Source: Paenibacillus terrigena DSM 21567
GTDB lineage: Bacteria; Bacillota; Bacilli; Paenibacillales; Paenibacillaceae
NCBI RefSeq assembly: GCF_000374845.1
Contig: NZ_KB895413.1
Location: 372,001-436,000 of the forward strand
Reading direction: 5' to 3'
Length of the DNA: 64,000 nt
Positions 35,388 to 45,085 of the stretch are shown here, one piece after another (positions within the stretch are counted from its first letter, which is position 1; each line of letters opens with the position of its first letter). The notes under the pieces are model-generated. The model had not been told where the DNA came from, did no database searches, and worked only from the letters and a program-made list of their open reading frames with translations. A program made the position numbers and the translations under genes.

Positions 35388-36017
35388 ATGTTTCAACATT
35401 TATTTGCGACGATGAACGAAATGTTGGATGAGATTCTTGTGCATTATCCAAAGGCTCAAGGTGGGGCTAAGCAGGACTTGCAGCAAAAATTAACCTTGCT
35501 GAAATCCATGAGTGACGGGATTGTCGAGGAATGGCTCCGGTTCGAAGAGAAGATGGGAGTGCTGCGTGAAAGTCAGCCTGATCATGCATCGGTGACAGTT
35601 CTTCCTGAGAGCCAGAGTGAAGCTTTTCAACGTGGACAAGGTTATTACAAATTATGTATGTATGATTTGTCCGCTGAAGCGTTCGAGCAAGTGATCCGGC
35701 ATTATCCCGATTCATTGGTTGGACGTATTTATTTGGCCATGGCTTACCTGCAGCTGAATGAGTTCAATGATGCTTATCGACATTTTCAATTTATTATTCC
35801 CCTTACCGAGAGCAAGAAGCTGAAGGCCATCTCTTACAATGCTCTAGGCTGTATTCAAGCGCAAAATCAGAATATCGAGAAAGCGCAAGAATATTTCCAT
35901 CATGCCCATCAAGCAGATCCGACCTTTCAAGAACCGCTCACCAATTTGAAGCTATGCGAAAGCACGGAATACGAAGGCGCTTATCAGTATGGCAGCGAAT
36001 TAACTTCCTTTATGTAA
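35388..36017 (+). CDS. TPR-like protein of unknown function
   Basis: This 209-residue soluble protein has an N-terminal helical region and tetratricopeptide-like repeats from about residue 85 (QRGQGYYKLCMYDLSAEAFE, then LAMAYLQLNEFNDAYRHFQF and NALGCIQAQNQNIEKAQEYF). The function is not recognisable. ATG 35388 is 7 nt after a strong but apparently sequestered ribosome site. Confidence 0.82.
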   Translation: MFQHLFATMNEMLDEILVHYPKAQGGAKQDLQQKLTLLKSMSDGIVEEWLRFEEKMGVLRESQPDHASVTVLPESQSEAFQRGQGYYKLCMYDLSAEAFEQVIRHYPDSLVGRIYLAMAYLQLNEFNDAYRHFQFIIPLTESKKLKAISYNALGCIQAQNQNIEKAQEYFHHAHQADPTFQEPLTNLKLCESTEYEGAYQYGSELTSFM

Positions 36018-36090
36018 TCCATTCTGATTCCAAAATTCCGGGTGATCTGTTATGCTTAAGAGATCATTGGAACGAAGGGACCTTATTACG

Positions 36091-38982
36091 ATGAAATTCG
36101 CAGTTCTCGATTTTGAGACAACAGGAAACCAGCCCACCGATGAAATTATTCAGGTTGGGCTTGTTATTATAGATCATGATTTATCCATAGATCGAATTTT
36201 CACTTCTCTTGTGAAACCAAGCACGAATATCCCACCTTTTATTACCCAGTTAACCGGGATATCAAATGATGATGTGGCTGATGCACCAACGCTAGATGAT
36301 GTGATGATGGAGATGGTATCTCTCCTTGGTGATGTCGTGCTGGTGGCACACCATGTCGCATTCGACTTTAACTTTCTGCAGCAGGCACTGGATCAGACGG
36401 GTTATTTGCCATTCACAGGTCGAATCTTGGATACGATCGATTTCTTGCGGATTTGCTTTCCTGCATTAACGACGTATCAATTAAGCGCAGTAACATCGTG
36501 GTTCGATATTCCGCACGAGCGTCCTCATCAAGCGGACAGCGATGCCTTAGCTACTGCTCATGTATTACTGAAGTGTCTGGAGAAGTTGGATGATCTTCCG
36601 CTCTTAGCTATTCAACGATTAGCTGATTTGTTCGCGCAAGATGACAGCGATCTGAACTGGTTCATGCATGAACTGCTGGCTGACCGAGAGATGCGTCCGG
36701 TCATTACCGATGATAGTGGTCGTTCATTTCGTCAGTTCTCGCTCCATATTGAGGATTGGACGGAGATTCCTCCGCCTCGAGAAGAACTGCTTACCAACCC
36801 GCTAGAAGGTCAGACCTTCGAACAGTTCTGTACCGATTCGATTGATCGTCTACGACAATTCCTTCCTCAATTCGAACAGCGTGAAGCGCAGAATATTATG
36901 TTCCATGAAGTGAATTCAGCGCTAGAGGATGATCATCATCTTCTGTTGGAAGCGGGTACAGGAACGGGTAAATCCTTAGGGTATTTGATCCCTTCGATTT
37001 ATTACAGTGTCAAGAATGACAATAAAGTGGTCGTCAGTACACACACGATTAATCTGCAAGAACAGATTCGACAGCGAGACGTGCCGCTTCTCAAGACGAT
37101 ATTACCGGTTGATTTCAGAGTATCGGTATTAAAAGGTCGCAGCCATTATTTGTGCTTGCGGAAGTTTGAACATAAAATAAATACAAAAGATTTCATTACG
37201 CCAAAGGAAGATATTATTACAGCAGCACAGATGCTGGTCTGGATTGCCGAGACAGAGCATGGCGATAATGAAGAGCTGCATTTTGGCAATAAAGGAGCCG
37301 ATTTCTGGGATACGGTTGCTAGTGATACGGATTCTTGTCTGAATCGAGCTTGTCCTTGGTTCCGCAAATGCTTCTACCATCGCGCTCGCCATGAAGCAAA
37401 TATCGCAGATGTGATTATTACGAATCATTCCTTATTATTTACAGATATCAAGGTGGATCATCGATTCTTACCTGCTTATGATCATCTTGTCATTGATGAG
37501 GCCCATCATCTCGAGGAAGTCGCCGGGAAGCATCTCGGTCTGCATGTGAAATATTTCAGTCTTGTTCATACCTTGCTGCGCTTGCTTAAGGATAGTAAGA
37601 ATGGACAATTGCCGACGCTGCGCAATCGTCTCCATGTTATTCCTGATGAGAAGGCGCAAATGGCATGTGAAATTATTGAAGATTCCTATACGCAGCTTGT
37701 TGATGCCAAAGAGATGTGGGATAAGTTAACGGAAATTCTGTTCAGTATGATGCCGCAGCGGACAAGTGATGCGAATCAAGAGCAGGGCCAATATGTATAT
37801 CGACTTCAGACAGAAAAAATGCCAAATGATTGGGATGCTGCTTCTGTACTCGAAGATCAGCTGAATGCCCTCTTGAACGAAATCGTTCGTAAATCTGAGC
37901 GATTGCTGCAAGATCTGCGGGATATACAGGAGGAATATGGGATTCAAGCGGCCGTGACGGATTTATCCGGAACGGTGAAGGATTTGGCGCGTGCGCGTGA
38001 TGATATCCGATACTTTATGAAAATGAAGGAGCCGAATGTCGTATTCTGGATGGAAGCGAGCAGTCATTTCCGTAGTAAATCCTTGCAATTATTCGCTGTT
38101 CCAGCAGATGTCAGCGCTCAGCTGAAGGAATATTTCTTCGATGCGAAGAAAAGTATCGTGCTCACATCAGCAACCTTATCGGTTGATAAATCTTTCCAAT
38201 ACATGATTGAGCAGTTAGGATTGCAGGAAGCACAGGATCAAGGACGGCTTCAGAGCATGGTGCTCCCATCGCCCTTCCAGTATCGTAAACAGGCGCTAGT
38301 GGTGATCCCACGCGATTTCCCGATGCTCAAAGGATCGAATCCGGATGCACATTTCGTGCAGACCTTAGTGAAGTCTCTGGCTGACGCAGCCGTGGCTACG
38401 CATGGCAGAATGCTCGTCCTGTTCACATCGTACCGGATGATGAAGCAGGTGTACGATCCACTCAAGGAGCTTCTAAGCCCGCATCAAATTCAGGTTATCG
38501 GACAAGGCATTGACAGCGGGAATCGGAGTAAGTTAACTCGCAGGTTCCAGGATCAATCGGCGTCCGTTCTCCTCGGTACGAGCAGCTTCTGGGAAGGCGT
38601 CGATATTCCTGGTGATGCGCTAACCTGTCTGGCGATTGTGAGGCTTCCGTTCCAGCCGCCGAATCATCCGCTCATTGAAGCGAAGTCGGAGCTGCTACAG
38701 AAGGAGAAGAAGAATCCATTCATGAAATTGTCAGTTCCGCAGGCGGTTATTCGCTTCAAGCAAGGGTTTGGGCGATTGGTACGTACCGCGCAAGACCGTG
38801 GGATCGTCATTATTTATGACACACGTGTTATTGAATCTTATTATGGCAAGTATTTCTTATATTCTTTACCAGGTCCGAAGATGGAGCATATGCGGCTAGA
38901 TCAAATCGTGCCTCGAATGCAAGAATGGCTGTCGGACGAGGAAGAGAGGGGAGTCATCCATGAAAACAATGAAAATATCTGA
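36091..38982 (+). CDS. dinG: DinG-family exonuclease and helicase
   Basis: This protein of about 963 residues joins an N-terminal DEDDh 3'-5' exonuclease (FAVLDFETTGNQPTDEIIQ, residues 3-21) to a superfamily 2 helicase with Walker A AGTGTGKSLGYL and DEAH box VIDEAHHLEE. Cysteines in LCLRKF and CLNRACPWFRKC could form an iron-sulfur site as in XPD-like helicases. Motif VI-like RFKQGFGRLVRT is near the C-terminus. ATG 36091 follows GAAGGGA; an alternative ATG at 36052 would add 13 residues. Confidence 0.92.
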   Translation: MKFAVLDFETTGNQPTDEIIQVGLVIIDHDLSIDRIFTSLVKPSTNIPPFITQLTGISNDDVADAPTLDDVMMEMVSLLGDVVLVAHHVAFDFNFLQQALDQTGYLPFTGRILDTIDFLRICFPALTTYQLSAVTSWFDIPHERPHQADSDALATAHVLLKCLEKLDDLPLLAIQRLADLFAQDDSDLNWFMHELLADREMRPVITDDSGRSFRQFSLHIEDWTEIPPPREELLTNPLEGQTFEQFCTDSIDRLRQFLPQFEQREAQNIMFHEVNSALEDDHHLLLEAGTGTGKSLGYLIPSIYYSVKNDNKVVVSTHTINLQEQIRQRDVPLLKTILPVDFRVSVLKGRSHYLCLRKFEHKINTKDFITPKEDIITAAQMLVWIAETEHGDNEELHFGNKGADFWDTVASDTDSCLNRACPWFRKCFYHRARHEANIADVIITNHSLLFTDIKVDHRFLPAYDHLVIDEAHHLEEVAGKHLGLHVKYFSLVHTLLRLLKDSKNGQLPTLRNRLHVIPDEKAQMACEIIEDSYTQLVDAKEMWDKLTEILFSMMPQRTSDANQEQGQYVYRLQTEKMPNDWDAASVLEDQLNALLNEIVRKSERLLQDLRDIQEEYGIQAAVTDLSGTVKDLARARDDIRYFMKMKEPNVVFWMEASSHFRSKSLQLFAVPADVSAQLKEYFFDAKKSIVLTSATLSVDKSFQYMIEQLGLQEAQDQGRLQSMVLPSPFQYRKQALVVIPRDFPMLKGSNPDAHFVQTLVKSLADAAVATHGRMLVLFTSYRMMKQVYDPLKELLSPHQIQVIGQGIDSGNRSKLTRRFQDQSASVLLGTSSFWEGVDIPGDALTCLAIVRLPFQPPNHPLIEAKSELLQKEKKNPFMKLSVPQAVIRFKQGFGRLVRTAQDRGIVIIYDTRVIESYYGKYFLYSLPGPKMEHMRLDQIVPRMQEWLSDEEERGVIHENNENI

Positions 38983-39625
38983 AGCAGTTGTACGCCGTCT
39001 TCCCATTTATTTGCGCTATTTGAGTGAATTGCAGCAGCGTGAAGTCCTTACGGTCTCCTCGCAGGATCTCGGATTGAAGCTGGATTTAAATCCAGCTCAA
39101 ATCCGTAAAGATTTAGCGTATTTTGGCGAGTTCGGGCGTAAAGGGATTGGCTATGATGTTGCTTATTTAATTCAGAAAATCCGCCAAATTTTGAAGCTGA
39201 ATCAGCAGATTAATGTCGCTCTTGTCGGGGCAGGTAATCTTGGCCAAGCATTAAGTAACTACAATACATATCTTAAGGATAATATGAAAATTGTAGCTGT
39301 TTTTGATGCACATCAGCCGAAGATCGGCAGCAAGATTAATAATATTGTTGTTCAGCCGATGGAGGATTTAGAAGCGACTGTTCGTGAGCATAATGTTCGT
39401 ATCGGTATTATTACCGTTCCTGCGATGGAAGCACAAAATGTGGCAAACGCTTTTGTGAATGCGGGTGTAGAAGCAATTCTGAATTTTGCACCGGTCATCT
39501 TAAAAGTGCCTCAGCATGTGCGTGTGCACACAGCTGATTTTACAACGGATTTATTGAGCTTGGCGTACTACTTGCACAATGGGAAGGATATGGACGAAGA
39601 TGAAGAAGAATCTATGGATCATTAA
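38960..39625 (+). CDS. rex: Redox-sensing transcriptional repressor Rex
   Basis: This 221-residue repressor has an N-terminal winged helix (KISEAVVRRLPIYLRYL and PAQIRKDLAYFGEFG) and a Rossmann domain with VALVGAGNLGQAL near residue 88. Rex leaves DNA when NADH is high and controls fermentation and respiration genes. It overlaps dinG by 23 nt and the deaminase gene by 26 nt. A Rex-like palindrome lies upstream of qoxA in this window. Confidence 0.93.
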   Translation: MKTMKISEAVVRRLPIYLRYLSELQQREVLTVSSQDLGLKLDLNPAQIRKDLAYFGEFGRKGIGYDVAYLIQKIRQILKLNQQINVALVGAGNLGQALSNYNTYLKDNMKIVAVFDAHQPKIGSKINNIVVQPMEDLEATVREHNVRIGIITVPAMEAQNVANAFVNAGVEAILNFAPVILKVPQHVRVHTADFTTDLLSLAYYLHNGKDMDEDEEESMDH

Positions 39626-40913
39626 GAACGGCTATTTCGCCGTTATGAACGCAGATAAACCTGTAATTCACGGGGTTATGGTGATAGAAGGGGATCAAAT
39701 TCGGTATGTAGGCGAGCAGCTTCCAGCGGATTTGGTGATTCCTGAAGATGTAGAGGTTATGGATGGCAAAGGGCTATTGTTCTTGCCTGGTTTAATGAAT
39801 ACGCATGGTCACGCAGCAATGTCCCTGTTGCGCGGTCATGGTGATGATCTTGCATTGCAAGTATGGCTCCAAGAGAAAATGTGGCCGATGGAAGGCAAAT
39901 TCACCTCGAAGGATGTCTATTGGGGTACATCGTTATCTGTCCTGGAAATGTTAAAAGGTGGAACGACAACCTTCCTCGATATGTACGATCACATGGATCA
40001 AGTAGCAAAAGTGACAGACGAATCAGGTATTCGCGCGGTGCTGATGCGTGGAGCAATTGGTCTATGTCCTGAGGATGTCCAGCTGGCGAAGCTTGCGGAG
40101 GCGGTTCAATTTGCGAAGGATTGGCATGGCAAGGCGGATGGCAGAATTACGACGATGATGTCGCCGCATGCGCCTTATACCTGTCCTCCTGCGTTCATTG
40201 AGAAGTTCGTACAAGCAGCGCATGATCTAGACCTGCCAATGCATACGCACATGTCGGAGACGGCAGCGGAAGTACAGCAGAATGTGAATGAGTATGGGCT
40301 TCGTCCTGTGGCGCATCTAGAGAAGTTAGGTGTATTCACACGTCCGACGCTTGTTGCGCACGCGGTACATTTGACAGATGATGAGATTGAGACGCTTGCA
40401 CGTTACAACGTAAGTGTATCGCACAACCCTGGCAGCAATTTGAAGCTAGCGAGCGGTGTTGCGAGAGTACCGGATTTGTTAAAAGCAGGCGTAACGGTAT
40501 CGCTTGGTACGGATGGCGCAGCGAGCAACAACAACCTCGATATGCTTGAAGAAATGCGTCTTGCTGCACTAATTCATAAAGGGGTATCGGGTGATCCGAC
40601 AGCTGTGCCTGCCTTGGAAGCCTTGCGCTTAGGCACGGAATATGGAGCGAAATCAATTGGGCTGGATAATGTGACAGGATTGCTTCGTGCAGGGATGAAA
40701 GCCGATTTCATCGCTGTTAACATTGATCAGCCGCACTATAAGCCGCATACAGATCTGATCTCCCATGTGATTTACTCGGGTGCAGCACAAGATGTTTGGC
40801 ATGTATGGGTAGATGGCAAACAGGTCGTCAAGAACCGTGAATGTCTAACCCTCGACGAAGAGAAAATTATGCGTGAAGCACAAGCTTGCTTCGACGGATT
40901 GTTAGCGCGTTAA
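39600..40913 (+). CDS. mtaD: 5-Methylthioadenosine/S-adenosylhomocysteine deaminase
   Basis: This 437-residue amidohydrolase has the metal-binding NTHGHAAMS near residue 66, MSPHAPYTCPP, LPMHTHMSETAAEV, VAHAVHLT and SLGTDGAASNN (final aspartate). The family deaminates methylthioadenosine, SAH or related nucleosides. ATG 39600 lies 11 nt after GGGAAGGA. This gives a route for methylthioadenosine other than the mtn genes near 59 kb. Confidence 0.88.
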   Translation: MKKNLWIIKNGYFAVMNADKPVIHGVMVIEGDQIRYVGEQLPADLVIPEDVEVMDGKGLLFLPGLMNTHGHAAMSLLRGHGDDLALQVWLQEKMWPMEGKFTSKDVYWGTSLSVLEMLKGGTTTFLDMYDHMDQVAKVTDESGIRAVLMRGAIGLCPEDVQLAKLAEAVQFAKDWHGKADGRITTMMSPHAPYTCPPAFIEKFVQAAHDLDLPMHTHMSETAAEVQQNVNEYGLRPVAHLEKLGVFTRPTLVAHAVHLTDDEIETLARYNVSVSHNPGSNLKLASGVARVPDLLKAGVTVSLGTDGAASNNNLDMLEEMRLAALIHKGVSGDPTAVPALEALRLGTEYGAKSIGLDNVTGLLRAGMKADFIAVNIDQPHYKPHTDLISHVIYSGAAQDVWHVWVDGKQVVKNRECLTLDEEKIMREAQACFDGLLAR

Positions 40914-40924
40914 GGGAGTTACAG

Positions 40925-41419
40925 ATGCAAAGAAGATGGATCGTTATTATCATATCTGTCATTATACTGATTTTGCTCGGACTACATTTATATTATCGGA
41001 ATGTACAGAGCGGTGAATGGCTTGCAGAAGATCGGGCAACGAAAGCTGCCTTAGAGCAATCATCCTTGAAGAAGGTAACAGGGATACAGAAGTCTGTATG
41101 GGAAGATGTATATTATATCGTCAATGGACTGGATGAGCAGGATCAGAATTTAGTGGTGTGGGTCAATCAAGAGGGAACTTCCGTACATACGGAGCAACTG
41201 AAGCAAGGTTCGACGAAGGAAGCGATACAAGCGAAAGTATTAAGTCGATCGCCTGGCGCAGATATCATTACAATCGTACCAGGCATTTGGGAACAGCAGT
41301 ATGTATGGCAAGTGTTCTATAAAGCGTCCAAACCGAACGAAAACGTACACTACTACTATGATTTTTACCGTTTCTCGGATGCAGGGTATTTGACAACGTA
41401 TACCTTGCCTAATCGGTAA
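40925..41419 (+). CDS. YpmB-like membrane-anchored protein (DUF5590)
   Basis: This 164-residue protein has one N-terminal span (residues 5-22, WIVIIISVIILILLGLHL) and an extracytoplasmic domain with two PepSY-like halves (KSVWEDVYYIVNGL, then QQYVWQVFYK). It resembles B. subtilis YpmB, which lies near dinG. Function unknown. ATG 40925 follows AAGGGAG. Confidence 0.75.
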   Translation: MQRRWIVIIISVIILILLGLHLYYRNVQSGEWLAEDRATKAALEQSSLKKVTGIQKSVWEDVYYIVNGLDEQDQNLVVWVNQEGTSVHTEQLKQGSTKEAIQAKVLSRSPGADIITIVPGIWEQQYVWQVFYKASKPNENVHYYYDFYRFSDAGYLTTYTLPNR

Positions 41420-41519
41420 GAAAACCTTCGGAAAAAATGTATTCTAAAATAAGGATCTCGTCGATATACTAATCCCGACCGAGTAAGGTCATATTGATCG
41501 GAAGGGGTTGGTTCGATCC

Positions 41520-41921
41520 ATGGGCGTTCGATTTCTGAAGATTGGCGTGCTGTACTTTATCTTGTCAATGGGTTTGGGGATGTATATGTCAATGGCCAAA
41601 GATTATGTGCTTGCAGGTGTTCATGCGCACGTAAATCTAATCGGTTGGCTATCTATGGCGGTATCTGGCGTGATCTATATATTATTCCCTAGGGCGGATA
41701 ACAGTGCTCTGGCGAAGTGGCATTTTTGGTTAATGAATTTAGGTGTCATCATTATGATGGGCTCTCTAATCACCTTATTGCTTACAAAAGAAGAGACGCC
41801 GTGGGGACCGATTATTGGTGCAGGTGGTGCACTACTTATCCTTAGCGCCATTTGTCTCTTGATCAATCTCTTTAAAAATGTGAATATCAATGAGATGCGT
41901 ACATCGAGAAATTCGAAGTGA
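41520..41921 (+). CDS. Small haem-copper oxidase subunit I-like membrane protein
   Basis: This 133-residue protein has four hydrophobic segments and the motif VHAHVNLIGWLSMAVSG near residues 36-52, which looks like the first haem-ligand helix of cytochrome oxidase subunit I. It is far too short to be a full oxidase subunit, so a sensor or haem-binding role is possible. The start is ATG 41520; GGAAGGGG ends 13 nt upstream, a wide spacing. Confidence 0.65.
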   Translation: MGVRFLKIGVLYFILSMGLGMYMSMAKDYVLAGVHAHVNLIGWLSMAVSGVIYILFPRADNSALAKWHFWLMNLGVIIMMGSLITLLLTKEETPWGPIIGAGGALLILSAICLLINLFKNVNINEMRTSRNSK

Positions 41922-41934
41922 CAGCGGAATTTGA

Positions 41935-41964
41935 AGAGCTTGCCTTCTAAGGCAGGCTCTTTTT
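41935..41964 (+). terminator. Intrinsic terminator
   Basis: AGAGCTTGCCTT pairs with AAGGCAGGCTCT around CT(AA), followed by TTTT. Confidence 0.85.
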
Positions 41965-42028
41965 CAATTGTTCGAGCGATGGTTGGCAGGGCTTCCACAC
42001 ATTACATTCTTCAATCGTATATATCCTA

Positions 42029-42037
42029 TGATATACT
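42029..42037 (+). promoter_or_regulatory. Extended -10 promoter candidate
   Basis: TGATATACT (42029-42037) is an extended -10 element, 33 bp before the next start; no good -35 is present. Confidence 0.4.
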
Positions 42038-42069
42038 GTGTGATATACGAAATGAAGGAGGGCGTTACA

Positions 42070-42609
42070 TTGAAAATACGTGTTAAACCACTTGTCCTGA
42101 CACTGGTCGGATCGATGGCCGTCCTTTTTGGCGGCTGGTTCTTCTATCAGAATGTAGCTGTACAAAGTCCTGTAGAGAAGGTAGCCAAAGAAGTATCGAC
42201 AGTATCTGCTGCGAAAGCAAACATTACGCGAAATGATGTTCAACTCGTCATTCAAGTTCAGCCCGATGCGAATTTGCGAGAAATCGTTCAACATATATAT
42301 CAGTCCGGTAATAAAGTCATTGGTGATAAGAAATTGAATATTACCGTAAGTAATCCATCGTCTCCACTGCTTGATGATTGGTGGTCTCATGCTTTGTTCG
42401 GCGTCGCACAAGCGATGGAGAATAAGCAATACTCAGAGATTCCACAAGTATTAGAAAAGACGAGCAAGTCGTTAAACCTAACACAAGTTCACACATCTGC
42501 TGAGATGGATGAACGAAATGTATATGTTACCATTACCGATGGCAAGGCAAGCAAGTATATTATTCTTCCTCGCAAGGGTGAGCCCGTGGGGGTGTGGCCT
42601 AATGCTTAA
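42070..42609 (+). CDS. Membrane-anchored protein of unknown function paired with an FtsH-like protease
   Basis: This 179-residue protein begins with one membrane span (about residues 8-25, LTLVGSMAVLFGGWFFY) and has a mostly extracytoplasmic remainder without recognised motifs. TTG 42070 is chosen, 7 nt after AAGGAGGG. The 3' end overlaps the protease gene by 8 nt. The pairing suggests a partner, substrate or regulator of the protease, since that protease lacks its own external domain; this is inference. Confidence 0.7.
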   Translation: MKIRVKPLVLTLVGSMAVLFGGWFFYQNVAVQSPVEKVAKEVSTVSAAKANITRNDVQLVIQVQPDANLREIVQHIYQSGNKVIGDKKLNITVSNPSSPLLDDWWSHALFGVAQAMENKQYSEIPQVLEKTSKSLNLTQVHTSAEMDERNVYVTITDGKASKYIILPRKGEPVGVWPNA

Positions 42610-44107
42610 AGGGTGGAGAGAAGTCGTTATTGGGTTTGTGATCGCGTTATTTATTTTTCTCGGCATCATTGGGGTGAACATCTTGCCTTTTGTTGGTGTC
42701 GCCCTTGTGATCGGAGTTATCTATTTAGCCATGAAGAGCCGTGGGGGCAGCTTGACGGTTGGAAGACAACAACGACGAGTAGGCGGGTCGTCTAAGCCTA
42801 GTTACTTGACCTTTGAACAGATTGGCGGTCAAGAACGTGCGAAGCAGGAATTGATTGAAGCGTTGGATTTCCTCATCAACCACGAGGAGATTAAGAAGTT
42901 CGGGATCAGGCCGTTGAAAGGTATTCTATTAACGGGCCCTCCGGGAACCGGGAAGACGTTAATGGCAAAAGCTGCAGCGCATTATTCGAATGCGGTGTAT
43001 GCTGCAGCTTCCGGCAGTGAGTTCGTTGAGATGTATGTCGGGGTTGGTGCAGGCCGTATCCGTGATTTATTCAAGCAAGCAAGAGATCAAGCCGTGAAAG
43101 AGAAGAAAGAAAATGCGATCATATTCATCGATGAGATCGATGTCATCGGCGGGAAGCGGGAAGGCGGCCAGCAGAAGGAATATGATCAGACGCTCAATCA
43201 GCTTCTAACCGAAATGGATGGGATTTATTCGAATTCTACCCCTCGTGTGCTCGTGATTGCTGCGACGAACCGGAAGGAAATGCTCGACAGCGCATTGCTG
43301 CGTCCAGGCCGATTTGACCGCCATATTCGTGTCGATTTGCCGGATAAAAAAGGTCGATTGCACATCCTGAACATTCATGCAGAAAATAAACCAATGGATA
43401 ATTCGGTGCAGCTGGACACGATTGCCGTTCAGTCGTTTGGATTCTCCGGCGCACAGCTCGAAAGTGTCATGAATGAAGCTGCAATCTATGCGATGCGGGA
43501 GAAGCTGGAGCAGATCGAGCAGCGCCATTTGACCATGGCGATCGATAAAGTCATGCTCGGTGAGAAGACGGATCGTGAAGCGACGAATGAAGAACGCAGA
43601 CGTGTCGCCATTCATGAATTGGGACACGCGATTATCGCTGAAATTGTTAGACCTGGCAGTGTGGCACAAGTGACCGTTAGTCCGCGTGGACAGGCGCTTG
43701 GATATGTTCGACATAATCCATTAAAGGATCAATATCTGCACACCAAAGAGTTTCTAGAAAGTCAGATTATGATTGCGCTAGGCGGAGCTGCAGCGGAAGA
43801 AATTTTCTACGGCGGACGAAGTACAGGATCTTCGAATGACTTCGAGCAATCGCTGCAAATTGTCGAGACAATGATGAATGCGGGATTGACCAATTTAGGG
43901 ATCACCAATGTTCAGATCGTGACGCAAGAAGAGCGAATGAAAGAAAATGAACGAATCATGAATGAGCTCTTCGAACGGACGCGCAATGAACTCGAATCCC
44001 ATAAAATGGTATTTGAGAAGGCTTTGGAATTCCTTATTTCGGAAGAAGTAGTATCTGGCGACCAATTTAGAAGAATATTTTGTGACAACATACAATTACC
44101 AGCGTAA
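42602..44107 (+). CDS. Short FtsH-like AAA+ membrane zinc metalloprotease
   Basis: This 501-residue AAA+ protease has Walker A GPPGTGKT (112-119), Walker B AIIFIDEID, arginine fingers in LLRPGRFDRHI and the zinc site HELGH (338-342). Unlike housekeeping FtsH (about 600-680 residues), its two N-terminal spans (about 7-23 and 26-43) are nearly contiguous, leaving no external domain of about 70 residues. It is therefore probably a second, specialised FtsH. ATG 42602 is inside the end of the preceding gene. Confidence 0.88.
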   Translation: MLKGWREVVIGFVIALFIFLGIIGVNILPFVGVALVIGVIYLAMKSRGGSLTVGRQQRRVGGSSKPSYLTFEQIGGQERAKQELIEALDFLINHEEIKKFGIRPLKGILLTGPPGTGKTLMAKAAAHYSNAVYAAASGSEFVEMYVGVGAGRIRDLFKQARDQAVKEKKENAIIFIDEIDVIGGKREGGQQKEYDQTLNQLLTEMDGIYSNSTPRVLVIAATNRKEMLDSALLRPGRFDRHIRVDLPDKKGRLHILNIHAENKPMDNSVQLDTIAVQSFGFSGAQLESVMNEAAIYAMREKLEQIEQRHLTMAIDKVMLGEKTDREATNEERRRVAIHELGHAIIAEIVRPGSVAQVTVSPRGQALGYVRHNPLKDQYLHTKEFLESQIMIALGGAAAEEIFYGGRSTGSSNDFEQSLQIVETMMNAGLTNLGITNVQIVTQEERMKENERIMNELFERTRNELESHKMVFEKALEFLISEEVVSGDQFRRIFCDNIQLPA

Positions 44108-44126
44108 AATGTGCGCTGGTTTTTTG
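44098..44126 (+). terminator. Intrinsic terminator after the protease gene
   Basis: ACCAGCG (44098-44104) and CGCTGGT (44114-44120) form the stem, followed by six T; it overlaps the stop codon. Confidence 0.85.
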
Positions 44127-44212
44127 TCTAATTTTTTTCGACATGTTAAAATAGATGGCGGAGTTCTGAGAGATGATATATACAGAGTTGTCGGAAAGGA
44201 TGGTTTATAACC

Positions 44213-45085
44213 ATGCAATTTAAGAAAATTGGCGTCATTGGCGGGGGAACCATGGGTCAAGGGATCGCTGAAATGTTGGCGGTTCGTGGACTTGATGTAT
44301 TATTAGTGGAGCAATCGGCTGAGAAATTAGATTACGCATACAGCATGATTGAATTAAGTCTGGATAAACAGCTTGAGAAGTGGGGCATTACGATATCGGA
44401 GAAGAAGATAATTCTCTCCCGCATTCAAAAAGTATCGCATTTTGCAGAGCTTGGAACGTGCGATATGGTCATCGAGACAATTTCGGAAGACTTGGAACTG
44501 AAGAAGCAAGTATTCGCAGAACTGGATGCTGTATGTCCAGGTCATATTATTTTGGCGAGCAACACGTCTACACTCAGTCTTACAGAGCTTGCGAGCTCGA
44601 CGAAATATCCATCGCGTGTGATCGGTATGCACTTCATCTACCCTGTTGCGAAAGTGGATTTGGTGGAAATTATTCGCGGTCTGAAGACTTCGGATGATAC
44701 ATTCATCCAGACGAAGCACTTTGTTGAAGAAGTTGTGTCGAAAAAAGGCATCATGGTCTACGAATCTCCTGGATTCGTAACATCGCGTATTATTCTAACA
44801 TTGATTAATGAAGCATTGCATGTCTTGCAAGAAGGCGTTGCAACAGCAGACGATATTGATGATGCGATGCGTATCGGTTATGCATTCCAACATGGGCCGC
44901 TTGAGATGGCGGATCGTTTTGGTCTGGATTCCGTATTAGCAGCGATGGAGCGTATGTTCCGTGAGTTTGGCGATTTGAAATACCGTCCATCGGTACAGCT
45001 GAAGAAGATGGTTCGTGCCGGTCATTTAGGCGTGAAATCAGGCGAAGGATTTTTCAAGTACAATAAGGATGGGGATCGAGTATGA
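44213..45085 (+). CDS. 3-Hydroxybutyryl-CoA dehydrogenase family protein
   Basis: This 290-residue NAD-dependent enzyme has the Rossmann loop IGVIGGGTMGQGIAEMLA, ASNTSTLSLTEL and the catalytic GMHFIYPV with its histidine, then the C-terminal GYAFQHGPLEMADRFGLD. It should oxidise or form 3-hydroxyacyl-CoA, as MmgB or Hbd do. It overlaps the acetate kinase gene by ATGA, an unusual pairing. Confidence 0.88.
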   Translation: MQFKKIGVIGGGTMGQGIAEMLAVRGLDVLLVEQSAEKLDYAYSMIELSLDKQLEKWGITISEKKIILSRIQKVSHFAELGTCDMVIETISEDLELKKQVFAELDAVCPGHIILASNTSTLSLTELASSTKYPSRVIGMHFIYPVAKVDLVEIIRGLKTSDDTFIQTKHFVEEVVSKKGIMVYESPGFVTSRIILTLINEALHVLQEGVATADDIDDAMRIGYAFQHGPLEMADRFGLDSVLAAMERMFREFGDLKYRPSVQLKKMVRAGHLGVKSGEGFFKYNKDGDRV

